Positions 1 through 8,171 of a stretch of DNA of 58,990 nucleotides are shown piece after piece. The stretch's first letter is position 1; each line of letters starts with the position of its first letter. Both the position numbers and the translations under genes were made by a program. The DNA lies in assembly GCA_019456305.1 (NCBI GenBank), contig VRUD01000017.1:1-58990 (forward strand), given 5' to 3'. The DNA is from Cytophagales bacterium (GTDB taxonomy: Bacteria > Bacteroidota > Bacteroidia > Cytophagales > VRUD01). Under the pieces are notes generated by a model. The model searched no databases, was not told the DNA's origin, and saw nothing but the letters and a program-made list of their open reading frames with translations.

Positions 1-264
1 CAAAAATATGTATTTTTGCCACATCTAATTGGAGTTTCTATAAATATTTCATTAAACCTTTTGCTAATACCTATGTATGGAATCAAGGGAGCGGCTTTTT
101 CTACATTAATATCCTATTTTAGTCTAATAATTTTACCTCCTGTTTTTATTCCTAAGATCAGAAAACCTTTTTATATGATATATAGATCATATCTTCATAT
201 ATTTACCAACTCATATAATTTGATTAAAGATATTAAAGAATTAAAAAACAAAAAAATGTATTAA
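1..264 (+). CDS. Polysaccharide flippase (Wzx-like), C-terminal fragment
   Basis: This is the 3' end of a gene that begins before the window. The frame is open from base 1, and a TTG at 16 is only an internal codon. The roughly 87 visible residues contain two hydrophobic segments joined by a short loop with the sequence PMYGIKGAA, as in the last helices of MATE/MVF-type O-antigen flippases, followed by a basic cytoplasmic tail. Such proteins move undecaprenyl-linked oligosaccharide units across the inner membrane. The CDP-sugar genes immediately downstream support this role. The assignment rests on a short fragment and on context. Confidence 0.6.
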   Translation, partial: QKYVFLPHLIGVSINISLNLLLIPMYGIKGAAFSTLISYFSLIILPPVFIPKIRKPFYMIYRSYLHIFTNSYNLIKDIKELKNKKMY

Positions 265-284
265 TATAGTAACAATTGAAAAAA

Positions 285-1064
285 ATGAAAGTAGTAATAT
301 TTGCAGGAGGAATAGGCACAAGAATTTCTGAAGAATCTCACTTCAGACCCAAGCCTATGATTGAGATCGGTGAAAAACCAATTTTATGGCATATCATGAA
401 ACTCTATGAATTTTATGGGCATAATGATTTTATTATATGCCTTGGATATAAAGGTTATATGATCAAGGAATATTTTATGAATTATTTTATGCATAATTCT
501 GATGTTACAATTAATTTAAAAAACAATAAGGTAGAAATACATCAAACAGATACTGAATCATTTAAAATTACTCTTCTTGATACCGGATTACATACTAAAA
601 CTGCCGGACGTTTGAAAAGGGTACAAAGTCATATTGGAGAGGAAGATTTTATGCTCACTTATGGTGATGGCCTTTCTGATATTAACATTAAGGATTTAGT
701 AAAATTTCATTTTTCTCATGGTAAAATTGCTACTATAACAACTACACAGATCATTGACAGGTATGGAATATTAGATACTGAAGGAAATAACGTGGTACAT
801 AGTTTTAAGGAAAAACCAAAACAAAGCGGTTCATGGATCAATGGTGGATTTTTTGTTTTAAAACCAGATGTTTTCAAATATCTCAAAGATGATGCCGATT
901 CTGTGATGTGGGAACAGCAACCGCTTGAAGATTTGACAAGAGAGGGACAACTGGCAGCATTTAAGCATACAGGCTTCTGGAAGTGTATGGATGCAATCAG
1001 AGATAAAATTGAATTGGAGCAATTGTGGGAAACCGGTAACGCCAAATGGAAAATATGGAAATGA
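285..1064 (+). CDS. rfbF: Glucose-1-phosphate cytidylyltransferase
   Basis: The enzyme makes CDP-glucose from CTP and glucose-1-phosphate, the first committed step toward CDP-linked 6-deoxy and 3,6-dideoxy sugars. The product has 259 residues, the normal family length. It shows the nucleotidyltransferase signature FAGGIGTR near the N-terminus, the RPKPMIEIGEKPILWHIMK substrate segment, and a YGDGLSDIN stretch carrying a metal-binding Asp. I chose the ATG at 285; an in-frame TTG at 276 only adds three residues. Next downstream is rfbG, the following step in the pathway. Confidence 0.93.
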   Translation: MKVVIFAGGIGTRISEESHFRPKPMIEIGEKPILWHIMKLYEFYGHNDFIICLGYKGYMIKEYFMNYFMHNSDVTINLKNNKVEIHQTDTESFKITLLDTGLHTKTAGRLKRVQSHIGEEDFMLTYGDGLSDINIKDLVKFHFSHGKIATITTTQIIDRYGILDTEGNNVVHSFKEKPKQSGSWINGGFFVLKPDVFKYLKDDADSVMWEQQPLEDLTREGQLAAFKHTGFWKCMDAIRDKIELEQLWETGNAKWKIWK

Positions 1065-1077
1065 AAGAAGAAAATGA

Positions 1078-1214
1078 AACCACGAATTACACGCCTGCGT
1101 GCCGAAACTTGTGTCAGCCCGTACTATGGCGTGCAGGCACTAATTTCACTAATTATCTTAGTGCCCGCCTGCCATAGGCCCTTGGCGGGCAGGTAATTCG
1201 TGAAATTAGTGGTT
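1078..1214 (+). repeat. Palindromic intergenic element between rfbF and rfbG
   Basis: The segment begins AACCACGAATTAC and ends with GTAATTCGTG followed by AAATTAGTGGTT, so its ends are imperfect inverted repeats of the CCACTAATT family seen elsewhere in the window (21.58, 22.01, 32.26 and 47.5 kb). Inside is a second inverted repeat, CCCGCC/GGCGGG, near 1173-1189. It fills the gap between two genes of one pathway and creates a spurious GTG upstream extension of rfbG. No gene is visible here. Confidence 0.6.
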
Positions 1215-1232
1215 AAAAAAACTATAATATTA

Positions 1233-2321
1233 ATGAGTATAAAACTTTTCAATGGAATATATAAAAATAAGACCGTACTGATAACAGGCCATACCGGATT
1301 TAAAGGTTCCTGGCTTTCATTATGGCTAAAAAAATTAGGCGCACATATTATTGGATATTCTTTAAGAGAATACCCTAATACAGATCATTTTTTTGACCTG
1401 AAACTTGATATAGAAAACATATTTGCTGATATAAGAGATATGGACATGTTAAAAAAAACGATTATTACATATAAACCCGATATAATATTTCACTTAGCTG
1501 CTCAGTCATTGGTTATAGAATCATATAAAAATCCGGTTTTAACATACGAAACCAATGTCATGGGCACTTTAAATTTGCTTGAAGCAGCCAGGAATTGTCA
1601 GTCGGTAAAAGCGATAGTCAATGTAACAACTGATAAAGTTTATGAAAATAAAGAACAGGATTTAGGATATAAGGAAACGGATAATCTCGGAGGTTTCGAC
1701 CCTTACAGTTCATCCAAAGCTTGTTCTGAAATATTAACGTCTTCTTACAGGAATTCATTTTTAAATAACTCTATCCACGAAATTTTGATAGCTACTGCAA
1801 GAGCCGGTAATGTAATAGGAGGTGGAGATTGGGCTAATGACCGCCTGATCCCTGATATTGCCAGAGCAGTTATTAAAAAAGAGAAAGTTAAAATCAGAAA
1901 TCCCGGTTCAGTTCGTCCCTGGCAGCATGTGCTGGAGCCATTATCAGGTTATTTGTTATTAGGACAAAAACTTCTGGAAGGTAAGGAAGTGTTTGCTTCA
2001 GCATGGAATTTTGGCCCTGATGATAAGACCCGTGTTGAAGTGCAAAATGTAGTTAAACTTATACAACAATATTGGGATAAAGTTGAATTTAAAACCAGCG
2101 CCAAAGAACAGGATGTGTTCCATGAAGCTGATTTTCTCAGACTTGACAGCTCAAGAGCAGCTAATGATCTTAAATGGGCGTCTGTATGGGATCTTAATAA
2201 AACCATTAAAAAAACTGTTGATTGGTATAATGAATATATAACATCAAAAAGGATTTGTACCGTGGATGATTTAGACCAATATGTAAATGATGCTAAAACA
2301 CAACGGTTAGTTTGGCATTAG
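1233..2321 (+). CDS. rfbG: CDP-glucose 4,6-dehydratase
   Basis: This extended SDR enzyme converts CDP-glucose to CDP-4-keto-6-deoxyglucose. The 362-residue product has an N-terminal Rossmann motif (TGHTGFKGSW), the FHLAAQ segment after strand beta-4, and the catalytic YSSSK (YxxxK) preceded by VTTDKVYEN. The length matches the family (about 360). The reading frame is open back to a GTG at 1200, but that stretch lies in a palindromic repeat, so the ATG at 1233 is preferred. It lies after rfbF, and the product can feed the aminotransferase and epimerases downstream. Confidence 0.92.
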   Translation: MSIKLFNGIYKNKTVLITGHTGFKGSWLSLWLKKLGAHIIGYSLREYPNTDHFFDLKLDIENIFADIRDMDMLKKTIITYKPDIIFHLAAQSLVIESYKNPVLTYETNVMGTLNLLEAARNCQSVKAIVNVTTDKVYENKEQDLGYKETDNLGGFDPYSSSKACSEILTSSYRNSFLNNSIHEILIATARAGNVIGGGDWANDRLIPDIARAVIKKEKVKIRNPGSVRPWQHVLEPLSGYLLLGQKLLEGKEVFASAWNFGPDDKTRVEVQNVVKLIQQYWDKVEFKTSAKEQDVFHEADFLRLDSSRAANDLKWASVWDLNKTIKKTVDWYNEYITSKRICTVDDLDQYVNDAKTQRLVWH

Positions 2322-2330
2322 ACTTTTATC

Positions 2331-2873
2331 ATGCAATTTATTGAAACAGAATTAAAAGGCGCTTATATTATTGAAATAGAACCTCATACTGATGAGAGAG
2401 GTAACTTTGCAAGAACTTTTTGTGCCAATGAATTCAAGCAACACGGATTGAATTATAATATGGTTCAGAGTAATCTTTCAATATCTCTACATAAACATAC
2501 GCTAAGGGGCATGCATTATCAGATAAATGACTTCCAGGAGGTAAAATTGGTGCGTTGTATCAAAGGAAAAATATGGGATGTAATAATAGATATTAGACCC
2601 CGATCCGAAACCTATTGTCAATATGAATGTGTTGAATTATCAGAAAATAATTTAAAAATGCTGTATGTGCCGGAAGGTTTTGCTCATGGCTTTATTACGC
2701 TTGAAGATAATTGTGAAGTTGCTTACCAGGTATCAAATTTTTACAGTCCTGAAAATGAAAGAGCAATAAGATGGAATGATCCTGAGTTTTCCATTAAATG
2801 GCCTACAAATGATCCTATTTTGTCTGAAAAAGATAAAAATTATCAGGATTTTGAGAGGCTGGCAAAAAATTAA
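2331..2873 (+). CDS. RmlC-like nucleotide-sugar 3,5-epimerase
   Basis: This is a cupin-fold epimerase of the dTDP-4-dehydrorhamnose 3,5-epimerase family with 180 residues, the usual size. Visible family motifs are DERGNFAR, the catalytic-His segment LRGMHYQ, KLVRCIKGKIWDV followed by DIRPRS, and PEGFAHGF. It lies 9 bp after rfbG, and no dTDP-glucose genes (rmlA, rmlB) are present. The substrate may therefore be a CDP-4-keto-6-deoxy sugar, as in ascarylose-type pathways. That substrate choice is inference; the fold assignment is secure. Confidence 0.82.
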   Translation: MQFIETELKGAYIIEIEPHTDERGNFARTFCANEFKQHGLNYNMVQSNLSISLHKHTLRGMHYQINDFQEVKLVRCIKGKIWDVIIDIRPRSETYCQYECVELSENNLKMLYVPEGFAHGFITLEDNCEVAYQVSNFYSPENERAIRWNDPEFSIKWPTNDPILSEKDKNYQDFERLAKN

Positions 2874-2881
2874 AATATAAT

Positions 2882-4030
2882 ATGAAAATCAGATTGTTTA
2901 AACCAAGTATTGGTCAAGACGAAATCAATGCAATAAAGGAAGTGTTTGATAGATCCTGGCTGGGTTTGGGACCTAAGGTCGGAGAATTTGAAAAAAAATG
3001 GTCAAAATATATTAATTGCGTTACCTCTGTAGCTGTTAATTCCGGAACAGCAGCTTTGCACCTGGCATTGGCAGCATTTAACTTTCCTAAAGGTTCCAAG
3101 GTACTGGTTCCTGTAATAACCTTTATTTCTACTGCATCTGCTGCACTTTATAATGGGTTGGAGCCTGTGTTTGTGGATATTGATGAGAATACCCTGGGTT
3201 TGGATTTAGAAGATTTAGAAAGAAAAACAACCGAAGACTGTGTTGCTATAATGGCTGTTCACATGGGTGGGCATCCCTTACCAATGGATAAAATTATGGA
3301 GTTTGCAGATCGAAAAAATTTAGTAGTAATTGAGGATTGTGCTCATTGCGCCGGTGGCGAATTTTTGGGTAAAAAATTGGGTACATGGGGACATATCGGA
3401 TGTTTTTCTTTTGAAGAAAAAAAAAGCATGACTACCGGAGATGGCGGTATGATCTGTTCAAATGATGAAAAACTCCTTAAGCCTTTGTATGCAATGCGAT
3501 GGATTGGAATTGATAAGGATACCTGGAAAAGAAGTGCAAAATACACCGGCAAAGATTTAGACGCCCGCCACTGGTATTATGAAATTGCGCTGCTTGGATA
3601 CAAATACAATATGAACGATCTATGTGCATCTATCGGTCTGGTTCAATTAAACAAGATTGATTTGATGAATGCCAATCGTCTCAAAGCGATAAAACGCTAT
3701 GTTGAGGGGCTAAAAAATATAAATTATCTCACTCCTTTATTACCCTATGATCTTAGCAAAAACTCATCTTACCATATATTTGGTTTAAGAAGTGATAAGC
3801 GGGATGCTCTTATGATGTATTTAAAAAACAAGGATATTGCAACAGGATTGCATTATACTCCTTTAAATCAGCATCCACTTTTTAAAACATTTCAAGATGA
3901 CACCCCAATTGCTAACAAAGTATATAAAAAAATTATGACGCTGCCTTTATTTTCAGATATTACCGAAGAAGAGGTAGATTATGTGATTGAAAATATAGTA
4001 CAATTTAATGAACATTATGACACAAATTGA
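2882..4030 (+). CDS. DegT/DnrJ/EryC1-family PLP sugar aminotransferase
   Basis: This fold-type I PLP enzyme has 382 residues. The PLP-lysine segment is CFSFEEKKSMTTGDGG, with the Schiff-base Lys near residue 181, and the phosphate-binding NSGTAALHLAL lies near residue 53. Because the lysine is kept, it should act as a 4- or 3-amino transferase on a keto sugar. RfbH-type 3-dehydrases carry His at that position. It starts 8 bp after the epimerase gene. Its most likely substrate is CDP-4-keto-6-deoxyglucose or an epimer of it, which is inferred from context. A dead second copy of the family follows. Confidence 0.85.
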   Translation: MKIRLFKPSIGQDEINAIKEVFDRSWLGLGPKVGEFEKKWSKYINCVTSVAVNSGTAALHLALAAFNFPKGSKVLVPVITFISTASAALYNGLEPVFVDIDENTLGLDLEDLERKTTEDCVAIMAVHMGGHPLPMDKIMEFADRKNLVVIEDCAHCAGGEFLGKKLGTWGHIGCFSFEEKKSMTTGDGGMICSNDEKLLKPLYAMRWIGIDKDTWKRSAKYTGKDLDARHWYYEIALLGYKYNMNDLCASIGLVQLNKIDLMNANRLKAIKRYVEGLKNINYLTPLLPYDLSKNSSYHIFGLRSDKRDALMMYLKNKDIATGLHYTPLNQHPLFKTFQDDTPIANKVYKKIMTLPLFSDITEEEVDYVIENIVQFNEHYDTN

Positions 4031-4056
4031 AATATTTGAAACTTCATTTGCAAATT

Positions 4057-4357
4057 ACAAATAATGATGAACTTTATGAAAAAGCAGCAATTCTTAACAA
4101 TCATGGACAAGATCCTAAAATTAATAAGACCTTTTGGATGGCACAATAAGGCTATAAATATAAAATGTCTAACTTGCAAGCTGCCATGGGCTATGCACAA
4201 ATAGAAAGGGCAGATGAATTGGTGATTAAAAAAAGAGAAATCTGTTTCTTACAGTATTTATGATAGAGGCGTTGATCTGCCGAGTTGCTATGATACAAGC
4301 AGTGACAATGTGCAGCGTGTAGTGGAACAGGTAAAAAGTTTTGTTTTTTCTAAATAA
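4057..4357 (+). pseudogene. Remnant of a second DegT-family aminotransferase
   Basis: Translation from 4057 gives a typical DegT C-terminal half: NNDELYEKAAILNNHG, then an in-frame TAA at about 4150, then GYKYKMSNLQAAMGYAQIER. After about 4255 the match moves to another frame and resumes as YDRGVDLPSCYD, ending at a TAA at 4355-4357. The catalytic half is absent. One nonsense codon plus an internal deletion indicate a dead gene. It follows the intact aminotransferase directly but belongs to a different subgroup, so it is not a simple tandem copy. Confidence 0.75.
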
Positions 4358-4363
4358 TCGGTT

Positions 4364-5389
4364 TTGCAGAAACATGAAATATTAATTGCCGGAATTGGAG
4401 GTGCATCTTTAGGGACTGAAATAGCTAAATGTTTAGCTTTAGCCAATCGTTATCAAATTTTTGGCTGTGATATTTCCCCATTAGCTTATGGGCATTTTAT
4501 GAATTTATTTCAGCAAACATTTCTAGCAAATGATAAAAATTACATTGAATCAATTCTAAATATTTGTAAAAAGCATAAAATATTTTACATTATCCCTGGC
4601 GGAGAGCTTCCTATGACATTGCTTGTTGAGGAAGAAGATATTCTTAAAGAAGAGAAAATTACCCTGGTTTCTAATTCTCCTTACGTAGTAAAAACATTTT
4701 CAATAAAAAAAGAAACTTTTGTAAAACTAAAGCAGTTTGGATTTGCGATTCCTGAAACGATAGAATATAAAACAGAAAAAGATTTAGACCAAATACCTTT
4801 CCCATGCATTATTAAACCATCAGTTGGAACAGGTGGAAGTGATTCGGTATTTTTAGCAGCCGATAAAAAGGAGTGCTCGGTAATGGTTGAAATATTAAAA
4901 CGTAATAAAAGATCAATCATACTTCAGGAATATATATCCCTTGATGAGGGTGAATTTACCATTGGTGTTTTGTCATTACCGGATAAGACGATAGTCGGTT
5001 CCATAGCTATGAAACGTATTTTTAACACTAAATTATCAATAGCTCATAAAAGTAATTTAGGGCTTATTTCCAGTGGGTATAGCCAGGGATTAATTGATGA
5101 CTTCCCTCAATACAGAAAAACAGCGGAAAAAATAGCTGTATCTATTGGCAGTAGGGGACCTATTAATATTCAGGGCAGAGTAAAAGATGGAAAATTTATA
5201 CCATTTGAAATTAATCCCCGGTTTTCTGCTTCTACCTATTTACGCACTCTGGCGGGGGTGAATGAAATAGATGTTTATTTACAATATTTGATTCATAATA
5301 AATACGATGATAGTTGTTATCGCAATATTAAAAAAGGATATTATTTAAGGAGTTTTACTCAAGAATATGTTCCTGGTAAAGTAAAATAA
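4364..5389 (+). CDS. ATP-grasp domain protein
   Basis: The 341-residue product has a Rossmann-like pre-ATP-grasp region (LIAGIGGASLGTEIAK) and a glycine-rich ATP-grasp loop (PCIIKPSVGTGGSDS). It also has QEYISLDEGEFTIG and the metal-binding motif EINPRFSAST, so ATP-dependent carboxylate ligation is likely. It resembles the carbamoyl-phosphate-synthase-like ATP-grasp proteins found in polysaccharide loci, where they may add an amino acid or amine to a sugar or its precursor. The start is the TTG at 4364. It ends 2 bp before the next gene, so the two are probably co-translated. The substrate is unknown. Confidence 0.75.
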   Translation: MQKHEILIAGIGGASLGTEIAKCLALANRYQIFGCDISPLAYGHFMNLFQQTFLANDKNYIESILNICKKHKIFYIIPGGELPMTLLVEEEDILKEEKITLVSNSPYVVKTFSIKKETFVKLKQFGFAIPETIEYKTEKDLDQIPFPCIIKPSVGTGGSDSVFLAADKKECSVMVEILKRNKRSIILQEYISLDEGEFTIGVLSLPDKTIVGSIAMKRIFNTKLSIAHKSNLGLISSGYSQGLIDDFPQYRKTAEKIAVSIGSRGPINIQGRVKDGKFIPFEINPRFSASTYLRTLAGVNEIDVYLQYLIHNKYDDSCYRNIKKGYYLRSFTQEYVPGKVK

Positions 5390-5391
5390 GA

Positions 5392-6624
5392 ATGATTAGA
5401 TGGATTACAGATGAGATTGGTACAGGCCCTTATGGAGAAACAGACAAGACTGATGCAGAGATTATTGATGTTAGAGACTTGGTTGATAAACGTGGTAATT
5501 CTCCAGATTTAATAAATAATAAAATTGATGCGGCATTAGCATATTTAGAATTAAATAAGAAAATCATTATTTGCTGCGATTATGGAATGTCAAGAAGCAA
5601 TGCTATTGCTATAGGTGTAATTTCAAAATGGTATAAAATTCCCTTTAATGAAGCAATTAGACAAGTTGTTAAAGCTACCAACGAAACCCAAATAAAGATT
5701 CAGGTCATTAATGTTGTCCGTAATGCAATAGAAAATAATAATTCTAAAAAGATCAAGAAAAACAGAATAGACAAAATTTTAGTTACAGGGGGAACGGGTT
5801 ATATTGGTTCTAATTTAATTGCCCAATTAAAAGGTAAGTATAAAATATTTGATCCATCCAGTCAGGAAATTGATATCATTAATGATTTAGTAGAATTAGA
5901 TTTAAAAGTAAAAGAAGAGCACATAGATTGTTTGATACATTTAGCTAATCCAAGGATCGTCAATACCAACAATTCTATTGGAGAATCAATGGTAATGATA
6001 AAGAATATGTTGGATATTTGTGTAGAAAATAATTGCTGGTTGGTTTATCTGTCCAGCATGGATATTTATGGTTCATATAAAAACAATGATCTAATAGTAA
6101 AAGAAAACCGTACTCCTTTTCCGAATGGAATAAATGGAGAAACTAAGTTTCTTTGTGAATCATTAATTAATCATTATCAAAAAAAGTTTAATTTAAGAGC
6201 AACAGTGATCCGAATTAATAATGTTTATGGCCCGGGCAGCAAAAAACCGAGATTTTTATATGATTTTATTCATAAAGCAAAAAATGATTTACTTATAACT
6301 GTCCATAAATATTTCAACGGTTATCCTAAAATAGACTTGCTTAATATTAATGACTTGATTTCATGTATTTTATCTGTTTTAAAAAAGGGATATAAAGGTG
6401 AATTGAACATTGGAAGCGGTCAACTGGTTACAACAAAAGATTTAGCGAGTTTAATTATAAATCAATTGGATTCTAAAAGTAAAATAGGCATTCATCATAT
6501 TCACGTTAAAAATGATAATTTTGTTGTTGATATGGCTAAAGTCTTAAAAGAAATTCAATGGAAGCCAGGAATTTCTCTTTCTAAAGGACTTAATGATATA
6601 ATCCTCACTTACACAAATAACTAA
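5392..6624 (+). CDS. Fusion: dual-specificity-phosphatase-like domain + SDR epimerase
   Basis: The 410-residue product has two parts. Residues 1-120 look like a compact cysteine phosphatase: IICCDYGMSRSNAIA contains a CX5R loop (Cys62 to Arg68), preceded by DVRDLVDKRG. From about residue 125 there is an extended SDR with GGTGYIGSNL near 132-141 and LSSMDIYG as the catalytic-Ser region. The expected YGxSK active-site motif reads NGETK, so the catalytic Tyr is missing while Lys remains. It sits 2 bp after the ATP-grasp gene and 4 bp before a methyltransferase. The roles of the two domains are not known. Confidence 0.7.
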   Translation: MIRWITDEIGTGPYGETDKTDAEIIDVRDLVDKRGNSPDLINNKIDAALAYLELNKKIIICCDYGMSRSNAIAIGVISKWYKIPFNEAIRQVVKATNETQIKIQVINVVRNAIENNNSKKIKKNRIDKILVTGGTGYIGSNLIAQLKGKYKIFDPSSQEIDIINDLVELDLKVKEEHIDCLIHLANPRIVNTNNSIGESMVMIKNMLDICVENNCWLVYLSSMDIYGSYKNNDLIVKENRTPFPNGINGETKFLCESLINHYQKKFNLRATVIRINNVYGPGSKKPRFLYDFIHKAKNDLLITVHKYFNGYPKIDLLNINDLISCILSVLKKGYKGELNIGSGQLVTTKDLASLIINQLDSKSKIGIHHIHVKNDNFVVDMAKVLKEIQWKPGISLSKGLNDIILTYTNN

Positions 6625-6628
6625 TACT

Positions 6629-7414
6629 ATGGAAAAAAATACAACAGAAAAAGAAAGACAAGAGCAATATCCATGGTCAAGAACTAAATATCATAACGAA
6701 TATAATTATTATTTAGCCAAATATAAAGTAGAATCTTGCATGGAGAACTCGCAAGGGACGAGTTTATTAGATATGCCCTGCGGAGATGGTTTAATGACAA
6801 AGATGTTTGCAAAAAAATTCGACAGAATTGTTGGTGTTGATGCTTCAGGCATTCATTTAAAAGAAGCTAAAAAACGTGTGCCTGATGCCGGGTTCCATGA
6901 GTGCCTTATTGAAGAACTGGAATTGAATGAAAAATTTGACTCTGTTTTTATGCTCGATATCCTTGAACATGTTATTGACCCGGTTGGGTTGTTAAAAAAA
7001 GCTGCAACATTTATGAAAGATGATGGTGTATTAATTGTTCACGTTCCAAATGCAAATGCCATAAACAGAAAAATTGCAGTAAAGATGGGCACGCTTAAAA
7101 CTTGTGATGAACTCTCACCTTGGGATATAAATATAGCAGGCCACAGAAGATCGTACACTTTGGAAACCTTAAGTGAAGATATTTTAGCTGCAGGCTTAAA
7201 AATTAAAAAAACAGGTGGGATTTTTTATAAAATGTTTTCAACACCGCAAATGGACTGGATTTTGAAGAATGGATTATGGAATGCAGGTCATGGATGGGGT
7301 AGGCAGGGTGTTGATAACGTAGATTGGAAATCGGAATTTTGTAGAGCATGTTATGAAATTGGCAAAGAAAGACCGGAAGATTGTAATGTAATATTTGTAT
7401 GTATAATCAAATAG
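6629..7414 (+). CDS. Class I SAM-dependent methyltransferase
   Basis: The 261-residue product has a standard class I methyltransferase core: motif I LLDMPCGDGLMTKMF, the motif II acidic residue in IVGVDASG, and VFMLDILEHVIDP as motif IV. It resembles UbiG/type 11 enzymes. Start is the ATG at 6629, 4 bp after the fusion gene. In this locus it probably methylates a sugar or sugar precursor, but the acceptor cannot be read from the sequence. Confidence 0.8.
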   Translation: MEKNTTEKERQEQYPWSRTKYHNEYNYYLAKYKVESCMENSQGTSLLDMPCGDGLMTKMFAKKFDRIVGVDASGIHLKEAKKRVPDAGFHECLIEELELNEKFDSVFMLDILEHVIDPVGLLKKAATFMKDDGVLIVHVPNANAINRKIAVKMGTLKTCDELSPWDINIAGHRRSYTLETLSEDILAAGLKIKKTGGIFYKMFSTPQMDWILKNGLWNAGHGWGRQGVDNVDWKSEFCRACYEIGKERPEDCNVIFVCIIK

Positions 7415-7416
7415 TT

Positions 7417-8148
7417 ATGGAAGAATTGAAGGAATTTGAAAGAAAGAAATTGAATAATATTGAAAATCTGTCTAAAGATATTGTTCTTAAAAAGGCAGGT
7501 ATTGATTTTTTAAAAAATACTTCCAAATATAATTATACTTATAATTTCACCTGGATGGGAGTGCCAATTATTCAAGTACCTCAAGATATGATTGCCATGC
7601 AGGAAATTATTTGGGAAGTAAAGCCAGACTTAATCATAGAGACAGGAATAGCACATGGAGGTTCATTAATTTTTTATGCGTCCTTGCTTGAGATGATTGG
7701 TAAGGGTGAAATTGTAGGCATTGATATAGATATCCGCGATCATAATCGGGAAGTGATTGAAAATCATCCGATGTTTAAAAGAATTAAACTTATAGAGGGC
7801 CCTTCCACCTCCGAAAATGTTTTGAATCAAGTAGAAAACATTGTTGAAAAAAATCAAAAAGTTTTGGTATCATTAGATTCTGATCATACACACGATCATG
7901 TATTAAAGGAGTTAGTGTCGTATTCAAAGTTTGTTTCACAAAATAGTTATGTAGTTGTTTTTGATACAGCAATAGAAGATATGCCTGAAGATTTCTTCTC
8001 AAACAAAAATTGGGGAAAGGGAAACAACCCTAAAACCGCAGTGTGGGAATTTTTGAAAAATAATGATAAATTTGTTATTGATAAGAATATCGAAAACAAA
8101 TTGTTGATTACTGTTGCGCCTGATGGATATTTAAAAAGAATAAAATAA
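7417..8148 (+). CDS. Cephalosporin-hydroxylase (CmcI)-like methyltransferase family protein
   Basis: The protein has 243 residues from the ATG at 7417, 2 bp after the previous stop. An ATG at 7399 in the same frame would overlap the upstream gene and add six residues. Family marks are GVPIIQVPQD, DLIIETGIAHGGS (the SAM-type glycine-rich loop), VGIDIDIRDHNRE and VLVSLDSDHTHDHV. Relatives are annotated as cephalosporin hydroxylase or rhamnosyl O-methyltransferase and are common in surface-polysaccharide loci, where sugar O-methylation is the likely role. Its last 87 bases are copied at 9541-9627. Confidence 0.75.
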   Translation: MEELKEFERKKLNNIENLSKDIVLKKAGIDFLKNTSKYNYTYNFTWMGVPIIQVPQDMIAMQEIIWEVKPDLIIETGIAHGGSLIFYASLLEMIGKGEIVGIDIDIRDHNREVIENHPMFKRIKLIEGPSTSENVLNQVENIVEKNQKVLVSLDSDHTHDHVLKELVSYSKFVSQNSYVVVFDTAIEDMPEDFFSNKNWGKGNNPKTAVWEFLKNNDKFVIDKNIENKLLITVAPDGYLKRIK

Positions 8149-8171
8149 ACTCCTTAAATAATTATACTATT

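Noticed and set aside
2882-4030. RfbH-type CDP-4-keto-6-deoxyglucose 3-dehydrase
   Set aside because: The active-site Lys is present; the dehydrases have His and additional Fe-S ligands, and are longer (about 437 residues).
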